A stretch of 64,000 bases of DNA from Gadus chalcogrammus (Eukaryota; Chordata; Actinopteri; Gadiformes; Gadidae), in contig NC_079427.1 in NCBI RefSeq assembly GCF_026213295.1, positions 2,549,719 through 2,613,718 on the forward strand, written 5' to 3'. Below, one piece after another: positions 31,131 to 42,699 of the stretch (its first letter is position 1; each line of letters begins with the position of its first letter). Both the position numbers and the translations under genes were made by a program. Under the pieces are notes generated by a model that searched no databases, was not told the origin of the DNA, and saw only the letters and a program-made list of their open reading frames with translations.

Positions 31131-31458
31131 TGCAGAGTGCTCTAAATTTTAATTGATCTCGCTGAGGTATTTCAAGTCAACTGCTTTTACGTGATTCATC
31201 GATCTCGCTGACGGTTTTAAGCTTATCGTTTTACGGTATGTATGATTGACTCTTAATATGTCGTATATTGGGTATGCCTTTTATCTTCCAGAAGCAGTAT
31301 AGATCCTTGTCCACTTCTTCTACGCGGGTATGTATGGTCTCATTACCTCCTTTCGCTATTCTATTTTTGGGGTCGGCTCCGCCCCTGCCAGTCCCGGCAG
31401 GACATGCCGAGTTATCACCTATTTCCGGCGTAGGCCTACGTCCTCTCTTTTGGGGAAG

Positions 31459-31978
31459 GCTCCGCCCCTGCTAGTCCTGGCAGGATACGCCGAGTCCGCA
31501 CGTCACCCTGGATCAGTGACGGGGCTCATGCCAAAGATTTACCATGCAAAATATTCCCATGTCGTTATTTAAATAAATCCTGTTCATACTTATCAGTGAT
31601 CGAGTCTTTATGGGAGAAATGTAAGCTTGCTGGTAGTTCTACCAGGAGGACTCAAATCACGCGCGGCTGGCCACCAATCACCAGCTACCAATCACCTGCC
31701 TACACCTGCTCTATAAAGAGTAGTCTAACATATGTCTTTGCTGCTCAGGTCTTCGTTCGACGCACCTCCATCCACCCCACCACCACCAGGTCGGCCTCAG
31801 TCTACTTGTCCAGGGGAAGGCTCCGCCCCTGCTAGTCCTGGCAGGATACGCCGAGTCCGCACGTCACCCTGGATCAGTGACGGGGCTCATGCCAAAGATT
31901 TACCATGCAAAATATTCCCATGTCGTTATTTAAATAAATCCTGTTCATACTTATCAGTGATCGAGTCTTTATGGGAGA
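31459..31978. repeat. Direct repeat of about 160 bp, 360 bp apart
   Basis: 31459-31617 (GGCTCCGCCCCTGCTAGTCC to TTTATGGGAGA) is repeated almost exactly at 31819-31977. A third, diverged start is at 31373. The spacer contains CTATAAAGAG, a possible TATA box. It may be an LTR-like or tandem element of unknown class. Confidence 0.8.
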
Positions 31979-32271
31979 ACTATGATTCACGGTTATAACA
32001 AAACAATTTCACCCAACGTTTCTGTCAGAACAAAGTTTCCACTATAGCAACAATTCACCTCCTACTTCTTCAAAAATTATAGCGGAAAATATTATATAAT
32101 TATATTTGATATAAAATGTAGGTGTGCTTGAGCAGCCCTAAAAATAGTCTGAAATCGCCACTGCTCCCACTTGATGTCAACATCTTTTTCAGTGTTGAAA
32201 TGAGATCCATAACTGCCAGGTGGGCGGAGAGGCTGAGTGGGTGAGGCTATATTGTGTGTCCACAATCTTAA

Positions 32272-32337
32272 TATAAACCTGTTGGTCGACAACAGGTGTG
32301 CATACACGAAGGCTACGTGGACCCACAACTATGGCAG
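32272..32337 (+). promoter_or_regulatory. Promoter/first-exon module A1
   Basis: TATAAA at 32272-32277, then 54 bases later ATGGCAG (32331-32337) directly followed by GTAAGCC. A transcript would start Met-Ala and join in phase 1. Confidence 0.5.
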
Positions 32338-32923
32338 GTAAGCCATGATTGTCATAAAACTACCTTTTTTCAAAGTTTTCGAAGTAATACGAATGATAAC
32401 TGTCGCCAAAGTTTTTGGGCCTTCTAAAGTGGTTGTTTTATACTGTAGTATTGAAATGGAAAATTACTAAATCCTCACCTCAAACAGAATTAACTATGTT
32501 AACTCTGTTTTGGGACCTCAGATTGCATAACAATTTACGCGGTGTTGTTCATATTAACATGTTGCTGCTTGTGTGGGCTTTATTAATAAAACTATCAGTA
32601 GGAAGCCTGTTTCTGGTAGAACTACATTTACAATGTTTTACCTTTGGACAAAAGTAATGGGCCTACGATACGAAATAGTGTTATTTTACACTGCTACGCG
32701 TTGTCAAAATATTTACCAGGAATGAAATTCGATCTATAGGTATAGTTTTATCTGGAGAGGCTTATTTGGGTGGCTACAGTGTGACAACAATTAGGTGGAG
32801 TAGATAAAACCTGTTGGTCTGCATGCATGAAACACGTCATTAAAGAGAATATTTCTAACCAATGAAAAACAACGCAAGACAAAGGAAGTTGGTGAGGTCA
32901 AAACAAAGCAGATTCAAATTGGT

Positions 32924-32978
32924 TTATAATGCATCTGAACAAATGTACATAGCCCAAGCTGACCCAGAACTATGGCAG
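32924..32978 (+). promoter_or_regulatory. Promoter/first-exon module A2
   Basis: TTTATAAT at about 32923 and ATGGCAG (32972-32978) followed by GTAAGCCGTG. The sequence around the donor (CATAAAACTATCTTGGGAC) is related to A1. Confidence 0.5.
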
Positions 32979-33415
32979 GTAAGCCGTGTTTGTCATAAAA
33001 CTATCTTGGGACTTTGTAACATTTTGGTGCACCCTATTACGCTACTGTAGCCTATGATATTATAGTCACATTGGTTTCATAATAATGGAGAATGATCAGT
33101 GTCAGAGTTTTTTTGTAGAGTAAATTGGTCGGGCTATACTATGCTATTGTAATGGAAAACTACAAACTGTAAAGTTCAGATCCACTTGTGTTCTGTAGAT
33201 TCCTGATATCTTCAGGGTCTGTGTATGTCCACAACAAACACTTTAACGACCAGTCCGTGTCGACACAACGTCGGCATCGACCGTTAAAGCAAATCAACTC
33301 TTAGACATGTTGCTTTAACAAGACCAAACTCGTGTTAACACGTAATATTTAGATTTAGATTAGACACGTTAATGTCGGGTAGATAATCACACATCAAACC
33401 TCTCATTTTGACGGT

Positions 33416-33660
33416 TTAAAGGTCCCATGGCATGCGACTTTGTGAATGCTTTAATATAGATATTAGTGGGCCCCAAACACAGTATTTGAAGACGTTCCCG
33501 AAATTCAGCCGTGGTGCAGAATTACAGCCACTATGAGCCGGTCGTACATTGAGCTTTCCCCAGATGCGCCGTTTTGGTGTCTGTAGCTTTAATGCAAATG
33601 CGGAGGAGAGAGGAGGGTCAAGGAGGAGGGTTTGGGTGTGGCCCTGAGCAGCTTGCAGCC
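33416..33660. mobile_element. 5' fragment of family-2 TTAA element
   Basis: Starts TTAAAGGTCCCATGGCATGC and follows the element at 7213 through CAGCTTGCAGCCAC, then breaks off. Confidence 0.72.
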
Positions 33661-34060
33661 ACAAAAAACGTTGGTGCGGAGGGATGGCGGAGGGATGATG
33701 TGTTTGTGATGCGGTTGCGGATAAAATAATATTACATCCGCGCATCACTCTCTCTCTCTCTCAGACACACAAACGCGCGCGTGCGTGTAAGGCAGTTTAT
33801 TCCACTTGAAGCACCAGGCTCGATATCAAACACTGCATTAGGCCTTTAATAAGAAGTAGAGGAGAGTAAGAAGAGAGGAGGCTCATGTGAGAAAACAAGG
33901 AACCTGAACCAAGTTACACTCACGACCAACGGAGTCGTTCATTTTGATCTTTGTATTTAGGCCTGCTGACAGATCTTTGAACAAATATACTCCACATGAG
34001 AGCTCCACTGCAACTCACAATCCAAAGTAATACCCAAGAATTTGAATTGAATTGTTTCAG

Positions 34061-34319
34061 ACCTAAGAAGGATCCCTTCTGAATTTCTGCAGAGTTTCCG
34101 ACCCAGTTATCAAAGGTCTCCTGGTTGACCTTCATGATCATGACGTGTTCAGTGATGAGGAAAATAAGGCTGTGATTCAGGACCAGACAAACACAACAGA
34201 CCGGGCACGGGAAAGGGGAGAATCCAAGTCGGATAATGATCGATAGCATGAAGAAGAGGGACAGACACTTTTGCATCACCCTGAGTCTAATCTCTTCTGA
34301 TTGTGTGGGTGAGTTGTAA
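34061..34319 (+). pseudogene. Decayed CARD exon
   Basis: Follows TTGAATTGTTTCAG and aligns base by base with the CARD exon at 12473 (CCTAAGAAGGATCCCTTCTG, then CAGTTATCAAAGGTCTCCTG). Small deletions near 34093 and 34190 break the frame: after about 14 correct codons (DLRRIPSEFLQ) it is shifted. A GGGTGAGTTG donor-like end is still present near 34309. It lies behind first-exon modules A1/A2, so this appears to be a dead CARD-only gene. Confidence 0.8.
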
Positions 34320-34983
34320 CTAGGAATGGGTTTTCTCAATAAGCCCTGCCCACTTTATTTCGACAGGGCCTAACCCAAACCAGAGCAACGGCTTCTTTAT
34401 CCTTTCGTCTCCTGAGGACCAACCCTTAATTATTGTCGTTCGGGGATATTTGTTTAGACTGGCATATCCAAAGCCGATCTCCGACTAAAAACCAGTTCTG
34501 TGGCTGCTATAACAAAAATAATGCATGAGTCATATTTGCAGTACAAGTATGGCCTGTATGGTATTAGAGCAAAAAGAAGCCATTACTCTTTCAGGAGTGG
34601 CAGTAATCCAGTTCAAGCCCCGCTTAGAATGTTATGAAGAGTCTGTGCTGAGACTCGAAAAATGCCGTGTACATTTGAAGTCCATGCAACTTGATTTGCC
34701 AATTTGCACAGAACTATGATTCATGGTTATAACCAAACAATTTCACCCAACGTTTCAACAATTCACCTCCTACTCACTCCTAATTATAGTGGAAAATATT
34801 ACATGATATAATTGTATTTGATATAAAATGTAGGTGTGCTTGAGCAGCCCTAAAAATAGTCTGAAATCGCCACTGCTCCTACTTGTTGTCAACATCTTTA
34901 TCAGTGTTGAAATGAGATCCATAACTGCCAGGTAGGCGGAGAGGCTGAGTGGGTGAGGCTACATTGTGTGTCCAAAATCTTAA

Positions 34984-35049
34984 TATAAACCTGTTGGTCG
35001 GCATCAGGTGTGCATACACGAAGGCTACGTGGACCCACAGCTATGGCAG
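34984..35049 (+). promoter_or_regulatory. Promoter/first-exon module B1
   Basis: ATATAAACC at about 34984, ATGGCAG at 35043-35049, then GTAAAACTACC. A deletion has shortened the intron start compared with A1, but the donor GT remains. Confidence 0.45.
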
Positions 35050-35083
35050 GTAAAACTACCTTTTTTCCAAGTTTTCGACGTAA

Positions 35084-35482
35084 TAATAATAATAATAATT
35101 AATTCATTTTCTATAGCGCTTTTCAATGACCCAAAGACGCTTACAAAATAAAACACGAAGAGGGAGATGACAATCAGGGGGGACAAGCGGAAGACAGCAC
35201 GATAGAGAACAGAAGCAAGGTGGAGTGTGATAATAGATAGGGAAAGGGATAAGGGTGGTTATGGGTAGGGGAGGTCATAGGCTTGGGAAAAGAGGTCCGT
35301 TTTTAAACGGGATTTGAATATGGGAAGCGTGGGAGAGTCGCGGACAGGTTGGGGGAGAGAGTTCCAGAGTCGGGGTGCTGTTCGTGAGAAGGCTCTGTCA
35401 CCAAAGGTTTTAAGTTTGGATCGTCGGACAGTCAGAGTGAGAGTGGAGGAGGATCTGAGGGTTCGGGAGGGGCAATGGGGAG
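35084..35482 (-). mobile_element. L2/Rex-type LINE 3' end
   Basis: On the minus strand the C-terminus of a LINE polyprotein is visible (RSKLKTFGDRAFSRTAPRLW, NSLPQPV, FKSRLKTDLFSQAY), then a short tail with AAAGCGCTATAGAAAATGAA and (ATT)n. It is 5'-truncated. Unit A shows the uninterrupted target (TTTCGAAGTAATACGAATG at 32378), so the LINE inserted after the duplication. Confidence 0.85.
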
Positions 35483-36107
35483 TAATACGAATGATAACTG
35501 TCGCCAACGTTTTTGGGCCTTCTAAAGTTGTTGGTCTGTACTGTAGAATTGAAATGGAAAATTACAAAACATACACTCAGTTCAGAATCACTGTCCTTGT
35601 GTTCTGTAGACTTCTGATGTAACTTCCCTCCTGTATTCTACGTTCATCCCCTCACCTCATCGCATGATTTAACTATGTTAACTCTGTTTTGGGACTTTTC
35701 AGATTGCATAACATTTTACGCGGTGTTGTTCATATAAACATGTTGCTGCTTGTGTTGGCTTTATTAATACAACTATCAGTAGGAAGCCTGTTTCTGGTAG
35801 AACTACCTTTACAATGTTTTACCTTTGGACAAAAGTAATGGGCCTACGATATGAAATAGTGTTATTTTATACTGCTATGCGATGTCAAAATATTTACCAG
35901 GAAGGAAATTCGATCTATAACTGTGGTATAGTTTTATCTGGAGAGGCTTATTTGGGTGGCTACAGTGTGACAACAATTAGGTGGAGTAGACAAAACCTGT
36001 TGGTCTGCATGCATGAAACACGTCATGAAAGAATATTCTAACCAATGAAAAACAACGCAAGATAAAGGAAGTAGGTGAGGTCAAAACAAAGCAGATTCAA
36101 ATTGGTT

Positions 36108-36161
36108 TATAATGCATCTGAACAAAGTCCCGTAGCCCACGCCGACCCAGAACTATGGCAG
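36108..36161 (+). promoter_or_regulatory. Promoter/first-exon module B2
   Basis: TTTATAAT at about 36107, ATGGCAG at 36155-36161, then GTAAGCCGTG. It is the nearest upstream first exon to the death-domain exon at 38721 and is in the right phase for it (Met-Ala-Ala-Arg). Confidence 0.5.
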
Positions 36162-39100
36162 GTAAGCCGTGTTTGTCATAAAACTATCTTGGGACTTTGT
36201 AACATTTTGGTGCACCCTACTACACTACTGTAGACTATGATATTATATGCACATTGGTTTCATAATAATGGAGAATGATCAGTGTCAGAGTTTTTTTGTA
36301 GATTAAATTGGTCGGGCTATACTATGCTATTGTAATGGAAAATTACAAACTGTGTAAAGTTCATATCCACTTGTGTTCTGTAGATTCCTGATATCTTCAG
36401 GGTCTGTGTATGTCCACAACAAACACTTTAACGACCAGTCCGCGTTGATACGACGTCGGCATTGACCATTAAAGCGAATAAACTTTTAGATATGTTGCTG
36501 AAAAACAACTACGAGTGGCTGTAAAAGCTCAATGTGCCAGTCGCACATTGAGCTTTCCCCAAATGCGCCGTTTCGGTGTCTGTAGCTTTAATGCAAATGA
36601 GGAGGAGAGAGGAGGGTCAAGGAGGAGGGTGGGGGTGTGGCCCTGAGCAGCTTGCAGCCACGGTACCATGCGCTCTGTTTACAGTGGATGTATCGCAATG
36701 GCGAGGCACAAACAGCCTTTAGCCGTGTTCTGTAAATATTCTAGAACACACGGGAGTCCTGGAGCACTAAATCTAAATAATATCATATTATACATAGATA
36801 TCTATATCATATAATCTATATTATCACGGCCAAAAGCTGTGTTAATCTCCAGACGATATTATGAATCTCAAACGAATGTGTCGGGTTCTTCCACGTCCAC
36901 ATCAATCTGAAGTAGACTGAACCACGACATTGAGGAGAAAGGGATTGTTGCCTGCAGTTGTCTCGCAACGGAGCCTCGCTGCCGAGGGACCGCGGACCGC
37001 CTCGGCAGCGGTCAGTGCTTAGGCACCACCGCCTCCTGCAGCGCCGAGGCGGTGGTCCCTCGGCAGCGGGAAGCGGGGCTCAAGCGGAAGACATTCGTGG
37101 GCAACAATCCCTTTCTCCTCCATGTCGGGGTTCATGTACTTCAGGGAGTCAAAGCCAAAGTCCCTTTCCCCCAATTCCTTCTCAACCATGGCTGAGATAA
37201 CCCCCACTACGAGTCTCGTTGTGGAAATACCAGAGTCCGACGTGTTATGCGCCATAACACCAACAGCAGAACGGTTATCCAAATAACTAGGAAGTGTACA
37301 ACACTTGCGTTACAGTCCTGGAGCTCTATATCTAAATAATATCATATAATACCTAGATATCTATATCCTATAATACATATTATCAGAAGCTGTGTGCGCC
37401 TCCAGACGTTATTTGAATAACAAATGACTGCATCGGGTTCTCCGACGTCTCCAGTTCTTCCACTTTCACATCAACCTGAAGTAGACTGAACCTCACACTT
37501 CCCGCTGCCCGCCGCGGTGGTGCCCCGCGGCAACCGGCAGCATTCAGCATGTCGCAGTTCATGTACTTCAGGGAGTCAAGGCCAAAGTTTCTTTCCCCCA
37601 AATCCTTCTGAACCATGGCTGAGATGACCCCCACTACAGTCTCGTTGTGGAAATACAAGAGACGTCAAAGAACCGATGTGTTATGCGCCATAATACCAAC
37701 AGCAAACACTTGCGTTACACTGTGTGTAATCACACACACACCATGTGGCGCTCGCACGGTCGTAGCTCATCGTCTTATTGGCGGGCCAAATTCTCTGGGC
37801 GGACAAGGCAGAGAGGGGAGGTAGCTTGTTCCCTTATGACAACATATGGGACCACATTCCAAATCAGTGCACCTGAGCTTCCAATTTTTCAAAGGCGAGC
37901 AGGACACCTAGTGCTTGTTTTACACCGATAGCCAGTTTTAGCCACTGGGGGACGATCGGCTGGCTAGGGGAACTCATATTAATGTTAGAAAACCTCATGA
38001 AGTGAGATTTTCATGCCATGGGACCTTTAACGTGTTAATAGGCGACACAGCCAACTAGTTGTTCCATTCTTATTTAATATGGTTTTTAGAAACATTACAG
38101 CATTAAGCCAACAATTTATCTCTACTTGTCAAAGCTGGTTGGATTGTTTCCTCATGGTCCCCGCTGTACATTTAAATTGGCTTCTTCTAAACCCAAGGCT
38201 GTTGTTTAATCGTTTCCTCGACGGTCAGTGTTGCCAGATTGAGCGGGTACATACAATTTGGGCTGGTTTTGAAAAAAACTGGCATGATTATTATAATATT
38301 TTTTTACAAAAATCAATCAATACCAATAGACGTGAGGTTGAGTTGACCTTTCGATTCTACCCAATAGAGTTAGTATTAGGGGTGGGGGATGGGCATCTGT
38401 CCAATAGTAATTAGGGGCGGTATTTAGGGAGGGCCATCAGACCTGTCTCTCAAACCTCTGCACCAGTCTTAAGGAGATTTGATTAATGATGTATTAGTGG
38501 AGCTGGCGTGGACTGTACATTGTTCTGCCGTTTATGTCCTTTAAGGTAAGAGGATTTCAAGTTGAATTTCTACTTAAATAAAGATAATTAGGTTTGTAGC
38601 CTCACCTTAACCCCTCAAAACCATTTCTAAAGTGGTAATATCTACATTTTGGTTGACTTGTACATCATCTCGAATAGGTCGAACTTGACCTGCCTGTGTG
38701 TGGCATGTGTTTTTTTCCAGCCAGAGACTATAAAGCAAGCTCCCCAGGGCCGGATCTGTCTGATAAGCAGCTCCAGGATGTTGCAAAAACTCTGGGACAG
38801 GAGTGGGAGCAGGCGGCCATCCACCTGGGGCTGAAGAACGAAGATCTGGACGAGATCAAGAACGAAGAGATAGCTGAGTTCATGCGGAAATACAAGATGT
38901 TGCAGCGGTGGAAATCCCGAAGACCACAAGGAAAGACCACAGCACAGGACCTGCTGAGAGGTCTGGAAGACCTGGAGGACCTACCGGTCGAGACTCGTCG
39001 GTTGTTGACGGGTAACGTACTTCACCCACACACAGGGGTGGGGCGGGGGGTATTTTAGATGTGGTTCCGTAGTGTATATGGCTTTATTTAGTGGGAGTCT

Positions 39101-40978
39101 TTGTAATATATGTTTGTAGTTTAGCCTAACCCAGCCACTTCAGGGGGCATGCCAGCTCAACTAGGTGCCGGTCCCAAGCCTGGATTAAAGGGGAGGGTTG
39201 GCATCAGGGTTTGTGTGTGTGTGTGTGTGTGTGTGTGTTTGGGGGGGGCTTGACCCATTTCTTCCCCAGGGCCCTTCGTTAAGTTGCTCCGTTTCGTAAA
39301 GGTACACTTTTTGGAAGTATTTAATGTGTCCGCTCTCCCTGATTCCCGTTAACTCATTGCATGGCTTAAGGTACGTGGTTTTAAAGAGTTGCACAGTTGG
39401 TATACACATTCAAGAGACAGAAAAGACTGAATAGGTGTGCGTTGTTGAATGTGTTGGGCCGGTCTGGTCCAAAATGCCCGGGCCGATTCTTTTTGTCCCA
39501 GTCCGCCCCTGCTGTCATTACCTATAGTGACGCGTCTGGTTGTCACTATTATGCTCACTATTGAGTTTTTTGCCAATCCCGCACTTGTGGTCAATCTTTG
39601 TAAAGGTTATGATTGTAAATGCATTTGGCCTTCTGCATTCTTGTCTGTACTTGTGTTCTTGGGTCTTTGTGATACGTCATCTTTTGCGGACCAAGGACCA
39701 TGCCAATACACAAGTTAGCATTTTGCAATGAACGGTCAAAAGTTATCTTGACACGCCCATTTTACCCAGGGTGCACCAGCTGGTATCTTGTAGGAACTTG
39801 GCAGCACAGATTTAATTTTAAGCGGCATGTTCTTTTACAATTATCGTATGCATTCCAATTGATTTTGGCATGTCTGACATGTCATGACATTCAGAACATG
39901 TCAGGAATCAATCTGCTGGTCTCATGACGTCAGGCAGTAGGGAACAGGGGAGTTTGTCCATGTCACAGCAGCCTCAGCTCGAACTGTGGGAGAGAGAGCA
40001 CAGGTTACAGAGCACACAACAGCATTTGTATTTTGCTATTCGCAGCATGTGACAAATACCAGAGCTAGTATGTAAATATAAGAATATGTATACATCCCAC
40101 AGAATTCCACAGTCTGCTTTAACAGATCCTCTCAATGGCTCAACAAGGAGCTCTCCACTCACTTAAAGTGGAGGCTGTCGTCTGGAGCGTCAAAGTAAGA
40201 GAAGTGGTCTGACGGTACATACAGATGTTTCAGCAGCACCAACAGGACTTTAAAAATGCACACAACTGCCACTATTCCAACAGTATCAATAACGGAAGGG
40301 GAATGACAAGAGTACTGTTCTCTACAGAAAACAGGCTCTTCTGACCTTCTAACTCTGTGGCCATCTCCTCTCCCGTTATGTGTAATAAATACATCATTTT
40401 TTCTCCGAAACAAACTTGACAGAACCAATATCAATATAGTCTCCTCCCCCCCGGTACACCTAGGGGTCAGCCTCTCTTCCAACATAGATAAAGCTTATGT
40501 GTCAAAGCTGGTTAGCCAGATGAGGCTCACTAACACATGCTCTCTTGACCCACTCCTAACGCACAAGAGTCCGCAACCTGGGTGTGATACTGGTCAGAAA
40601 ACTGTCCCTCGAGGCACACATCAAGAACATCACCAGAGTTAACTTCTTCAACCTCAGGAACAAAACCATCACCTGTTGAGCCGACCTGCCAGCGTCTCAT
40701 CAATGCCTTCATCCCGTCTGGACAACTGCAATGCCCTCCTTGTGGGGAATCTGCTGCAAGAAAAATGACATTGTGTGGCAGTGTTGTGGTGTTTTCTGGT
40801 TGTGGAACACACTTCCTCAGAGAGGTGGACCCAGTGCTGAAGGAAGCCCCGCCCCTATCGGAGGCATAGTTGCGTCTAGGATCATGACGTGAATCGCTTG
40901 AAAAGGCGGTCACTGGGGTTGGCGGGCTGTGAATACCTCGGGGGCTGCTTGCAGTCCTAGTTGTTGTTGTTGTTATTA

Positions 40979-41009
<31 letters not shown>

Positions 41010-42137
41010 AAACGCAGGGAGCGAGGGAGCAAAGAGGGAGAGGGCGGTTCTTAGTTGTTTAGTTTCATAACCTTGCTCTCTTCTGCTCTTTCTACTCTCT
41101 CTTTAGAACTGTCAAATCTAATAACAGCTGGTATTTAAGATAAATCTACACCAACAATTCATTCTGATTCCTTGTCTTACAAAATAACATTAAATATTAC
41201 GATAACTGCACCAGACAGCCAATTGTACAATGTCACCCAAAATCTTAGATATTGTCCTCTATATGTACTTCATGTAGGCTGTGAATTAAGATGAACACAC
41301 AGAAGTTTAGGTGATGTTGAGGAATCAGTTTGGTTTTTTGTGGCATCTTGAACCAACACTACCACCACTAGTGGTCATCTGAGTATAGTTGTAACGTTTT
41401 GTTTTTCTGCCATTTTCCATTTCTCTTGATTTGTCTTTCAGAACTTGAATGGATTCGCTCTGATTTAGTCTACATGTTGTCGGACGACGATGTCATCAAT
41501 CTCCTGCGTTACCTTAGGAAGATGGATGTGTTGAATGACGAGGAGGAGAAGACTGTAGAGGGGAAGACGACCAGAAAAGACAAAGCACGTTGTCTCATTG
41601 AAACAGTGATGGAGAAAGGGGAGAGAGCGAGTAGCCTGATGGTTGATTATCTGCCGGAGTGGCCCCCTCTAGTATGGTATCTGGGTCTGACCCCAACGTC
41701 TGCTCAGAGCAGTGAGTTGTGATTTTGAGTGTATTTTTTAAAGAATTTATCAATTATTTTCTCAGAAATTATAAATGCAGAGATTATTTAGCACAGAAAA
41801 AAGCTTAATTTATTTAATTTTCCTTTTTCTCTTCATTTGTCTTTCAGAACTTAGAAAGATTCACCGTAAATTCTTCCAAATGTTATCGGACAACGAGGTC
41901 GTCGATGTCCTGCAGTACCTTAGGAAGATAAATGTGTTGAATGACGAGGGGAAGACGACCAGAAAAGACAAAGGACGTTTTCTCATTGAAACGGTGATGA
42001 AGAAAGGGGAGGGAGCATGTAGCCTGATGGTTGATTATCTGACGGAGAGGAACCCTGAACTATGCTCAGCCCTGGGTCTGACCCCAACTTCTGATCGAAT
42101 CAGTGAGTTTAACATGTTTTTAAAGTTCCCTTAACAT
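36155..42137 (+). CDS. Putative DEATH-CARD(-CARD) adaptor gene
   Basis: This model joins first exon 36155-36161, death-domain exon 38721-39011, CARD exon 41442-41711/41722 and CARD exon 41848-42137, all by phase-1 GT..AG junctions. The product would be about 190-280 residues: Met-Ala, a death domain, then one or two CARDs. Known adaptors of the opposite order exist (RAIDD/CRADD is CARD-DEATH). A DEATH-first arrangement could recruit a caspase or receptor CARD to a death-domain platform. The exons are clear; their joining into one gene is inferred, and they could instead be alternative modules of a larger locus. Confidence 0.5.
36525..38030. mobile_element. Family-2 TTAA element lacking its left tip
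   Basis: Matches 7337-8632 in order, ending CATGCCATGGGACC plus TTAA at 38030. The first 100 bases are missing at the junction with unit B. Contains the facing GGGATTGTTGCC / GGCAACAATCCC hairpin near 36940 and 37100. Confidence 0.75.
38031..38720. other. Intron-like sequence before the death-domain exon
   Basis: AT-rich. An open frame at 38079-38414 has no recognised domain. A CCTTTAAGGTAAGAGG donor-like site at 38544 could end another small exon. Confidence 0.45.
38721..39011 (+). CDS. Death-domain exon
   Basis: The exon lies between TTTTTTTCCAG and ACGG/GTAACG and is phase 1 to phase 1. It encodes about 97 residues with the death-domain pattern: LSDKQLQDVAKTLG, then the Trp helix EWEQAAIHLGL, DLDEIKNEEIAEFM, MLQRWKSRRPQGKTTAQDLL and RGLEDLEDLPVETRRLL. 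The conserved W and the RWK.R...TAQDLL core are intact. It resembles the death domains of adaptors and of ZU5-UPA proteins such as PIDD and UNC5. The symmetric phase would let it be included or skipped. Confidence 0.82.
39012..40539. other. Intron-like sequence, little recognised
   Basis: Holds a short (GT)n at about 39209-39238 and AT-rich sequence. No open frame has a recognisable domain. Confidence 0.5.
40540..40760 (+). mobile_element. LINE reverse-transcriptase fragment (L2/Rex-like)
   Basis: In shifting frames the plus strand reads RVRNLGVI-like, LSLEAHIKNITR-like and QRLINAF, then CNALLVGNLL-like segments. These are the conserved block near the C-terminus of L2/Rex LINE polyproteins. 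It is heavily decayed. Confidence 0.6.
40962..41012. repeat. (TTG)n/(ATT)n simple repeat
   Basis: TTGTTGTTGTTG followed by ATTATTATTATTATT. Confidence 0.9.
41014..41441. repeat. Duplicated intron leader of CARD exon a
   Basis: From ACGCAGGGAGCGAGGGAGCA to the acceptor this matches 60093-60522 in front of CARD exon c, so the CARD unit was duplicated with about 430 bases of upstream intron. Confidence 0.85.
41442..41722 (+). CDS. CARD exon a
   Basis: Follows TTTGTCTTTCAG in phase 1. About 93 residues: ELEWIRSDLVYMLSDDDVIN, LLRYLRKMDVLNDEEEKTVE, KDKARCLIETVMEKGERASS and a C-terminal YLGLTPTSAQSSEL then stop. All six helices of a CARD can be traced. An internal GTGAGT at 41712 makes a phase-1 donor (end 41711), so the exon could be terminal (stop after SSEL) or spliced to CARD exon b. 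Confidence 0.8.
41848..42137 (+). CDS. CARD exon b
   Basis: Follows TTTGTCTTTCAG in phase 1, 126 bases after the stop of CARD a. Residues ELRKIHRKFFQMLSDNEVVD, VLQYLRKINVLNDEGKT, KGRFLIETVMKKGEGACS and CSALGLTPTSDRISEF are close to CARD a. It also has the optional phase-1 donor (GTGAGT at 42103) and otherwise reads on to a stop 8 codons later. It has lost a few residues in the middle loop compared with CARD a. Confidence 0.8.
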
Positions 42138-42245
42138 GTGCATTAAGTTTTTCAGCAACTAATTTGCTGAAGTTTCGGTATCATCAAAGTAATTGCTGTT
42201 AAGCGTAATGCAAGACTTCACCTGTAGGGGCCCAGAATCACATAT

Positions 42246-42370
<125 letters not shown>

Positions 42371-42509
42371 ACTCTGATCAGTGAGTTTAACATATTTCAT
42401 TTGGTTTTGTGTCTATCACAAATTTACATACGTTTTGGTGTCAATCAAAGTAATTGCTGTTAAGCGTAATGCAAGACTCCACCTACAGGGGCCCAATCAC
42501 ATATAAATG

Positions 42510-42511
<2 letters not shown>

Positions 42512-42594
<83 letters not shown>
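42512..42594. repeat. (GT)n microsatellite, second copy
   Basis: About 41 GT units, preceded by the same 80-base leader as 42251. After it, AAAGCCCCGCCCCTATCGGA duplicates 40843-40950. Confidence 0.97.
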
Positions 42595-42596
<2 letters not shown>

Positions 42597-42699
42597 TGAA
42601 AGCCCCGCCCCTATCGGAGACATAGTTGCGTCTAGGATCATGACGTGAATCGCTTGATAAGGGATTGGCGGTGGGCAGGATGTGAATACCTCGGGGGCT

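Larger units (their letters stand above)
31979..33315 (+). repeat. Segmental duplication unit A with two first-exon modules
   Basis: Matches 34718-36500 (unit B) over most of its length, from ATGATTCACGGTTATAACAA to about GACATGTTGCT. Each unit contains two related promoter/first-exon modules about 640-1110 bases apart. Unit B additionally holds an L2 LINE insertion at 35084-35482; unit A keeps the empty site at about 32383. Confidence 0.88.
34718..36500 (+). repeat. Segmental duplication unit B with two first-exon modules
   Basis: Homologous to 31979-33315, about 2.74 kb downstream. Differences are small substitutions and short deletions plus one LINE insertion. Confidence 0.88.
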
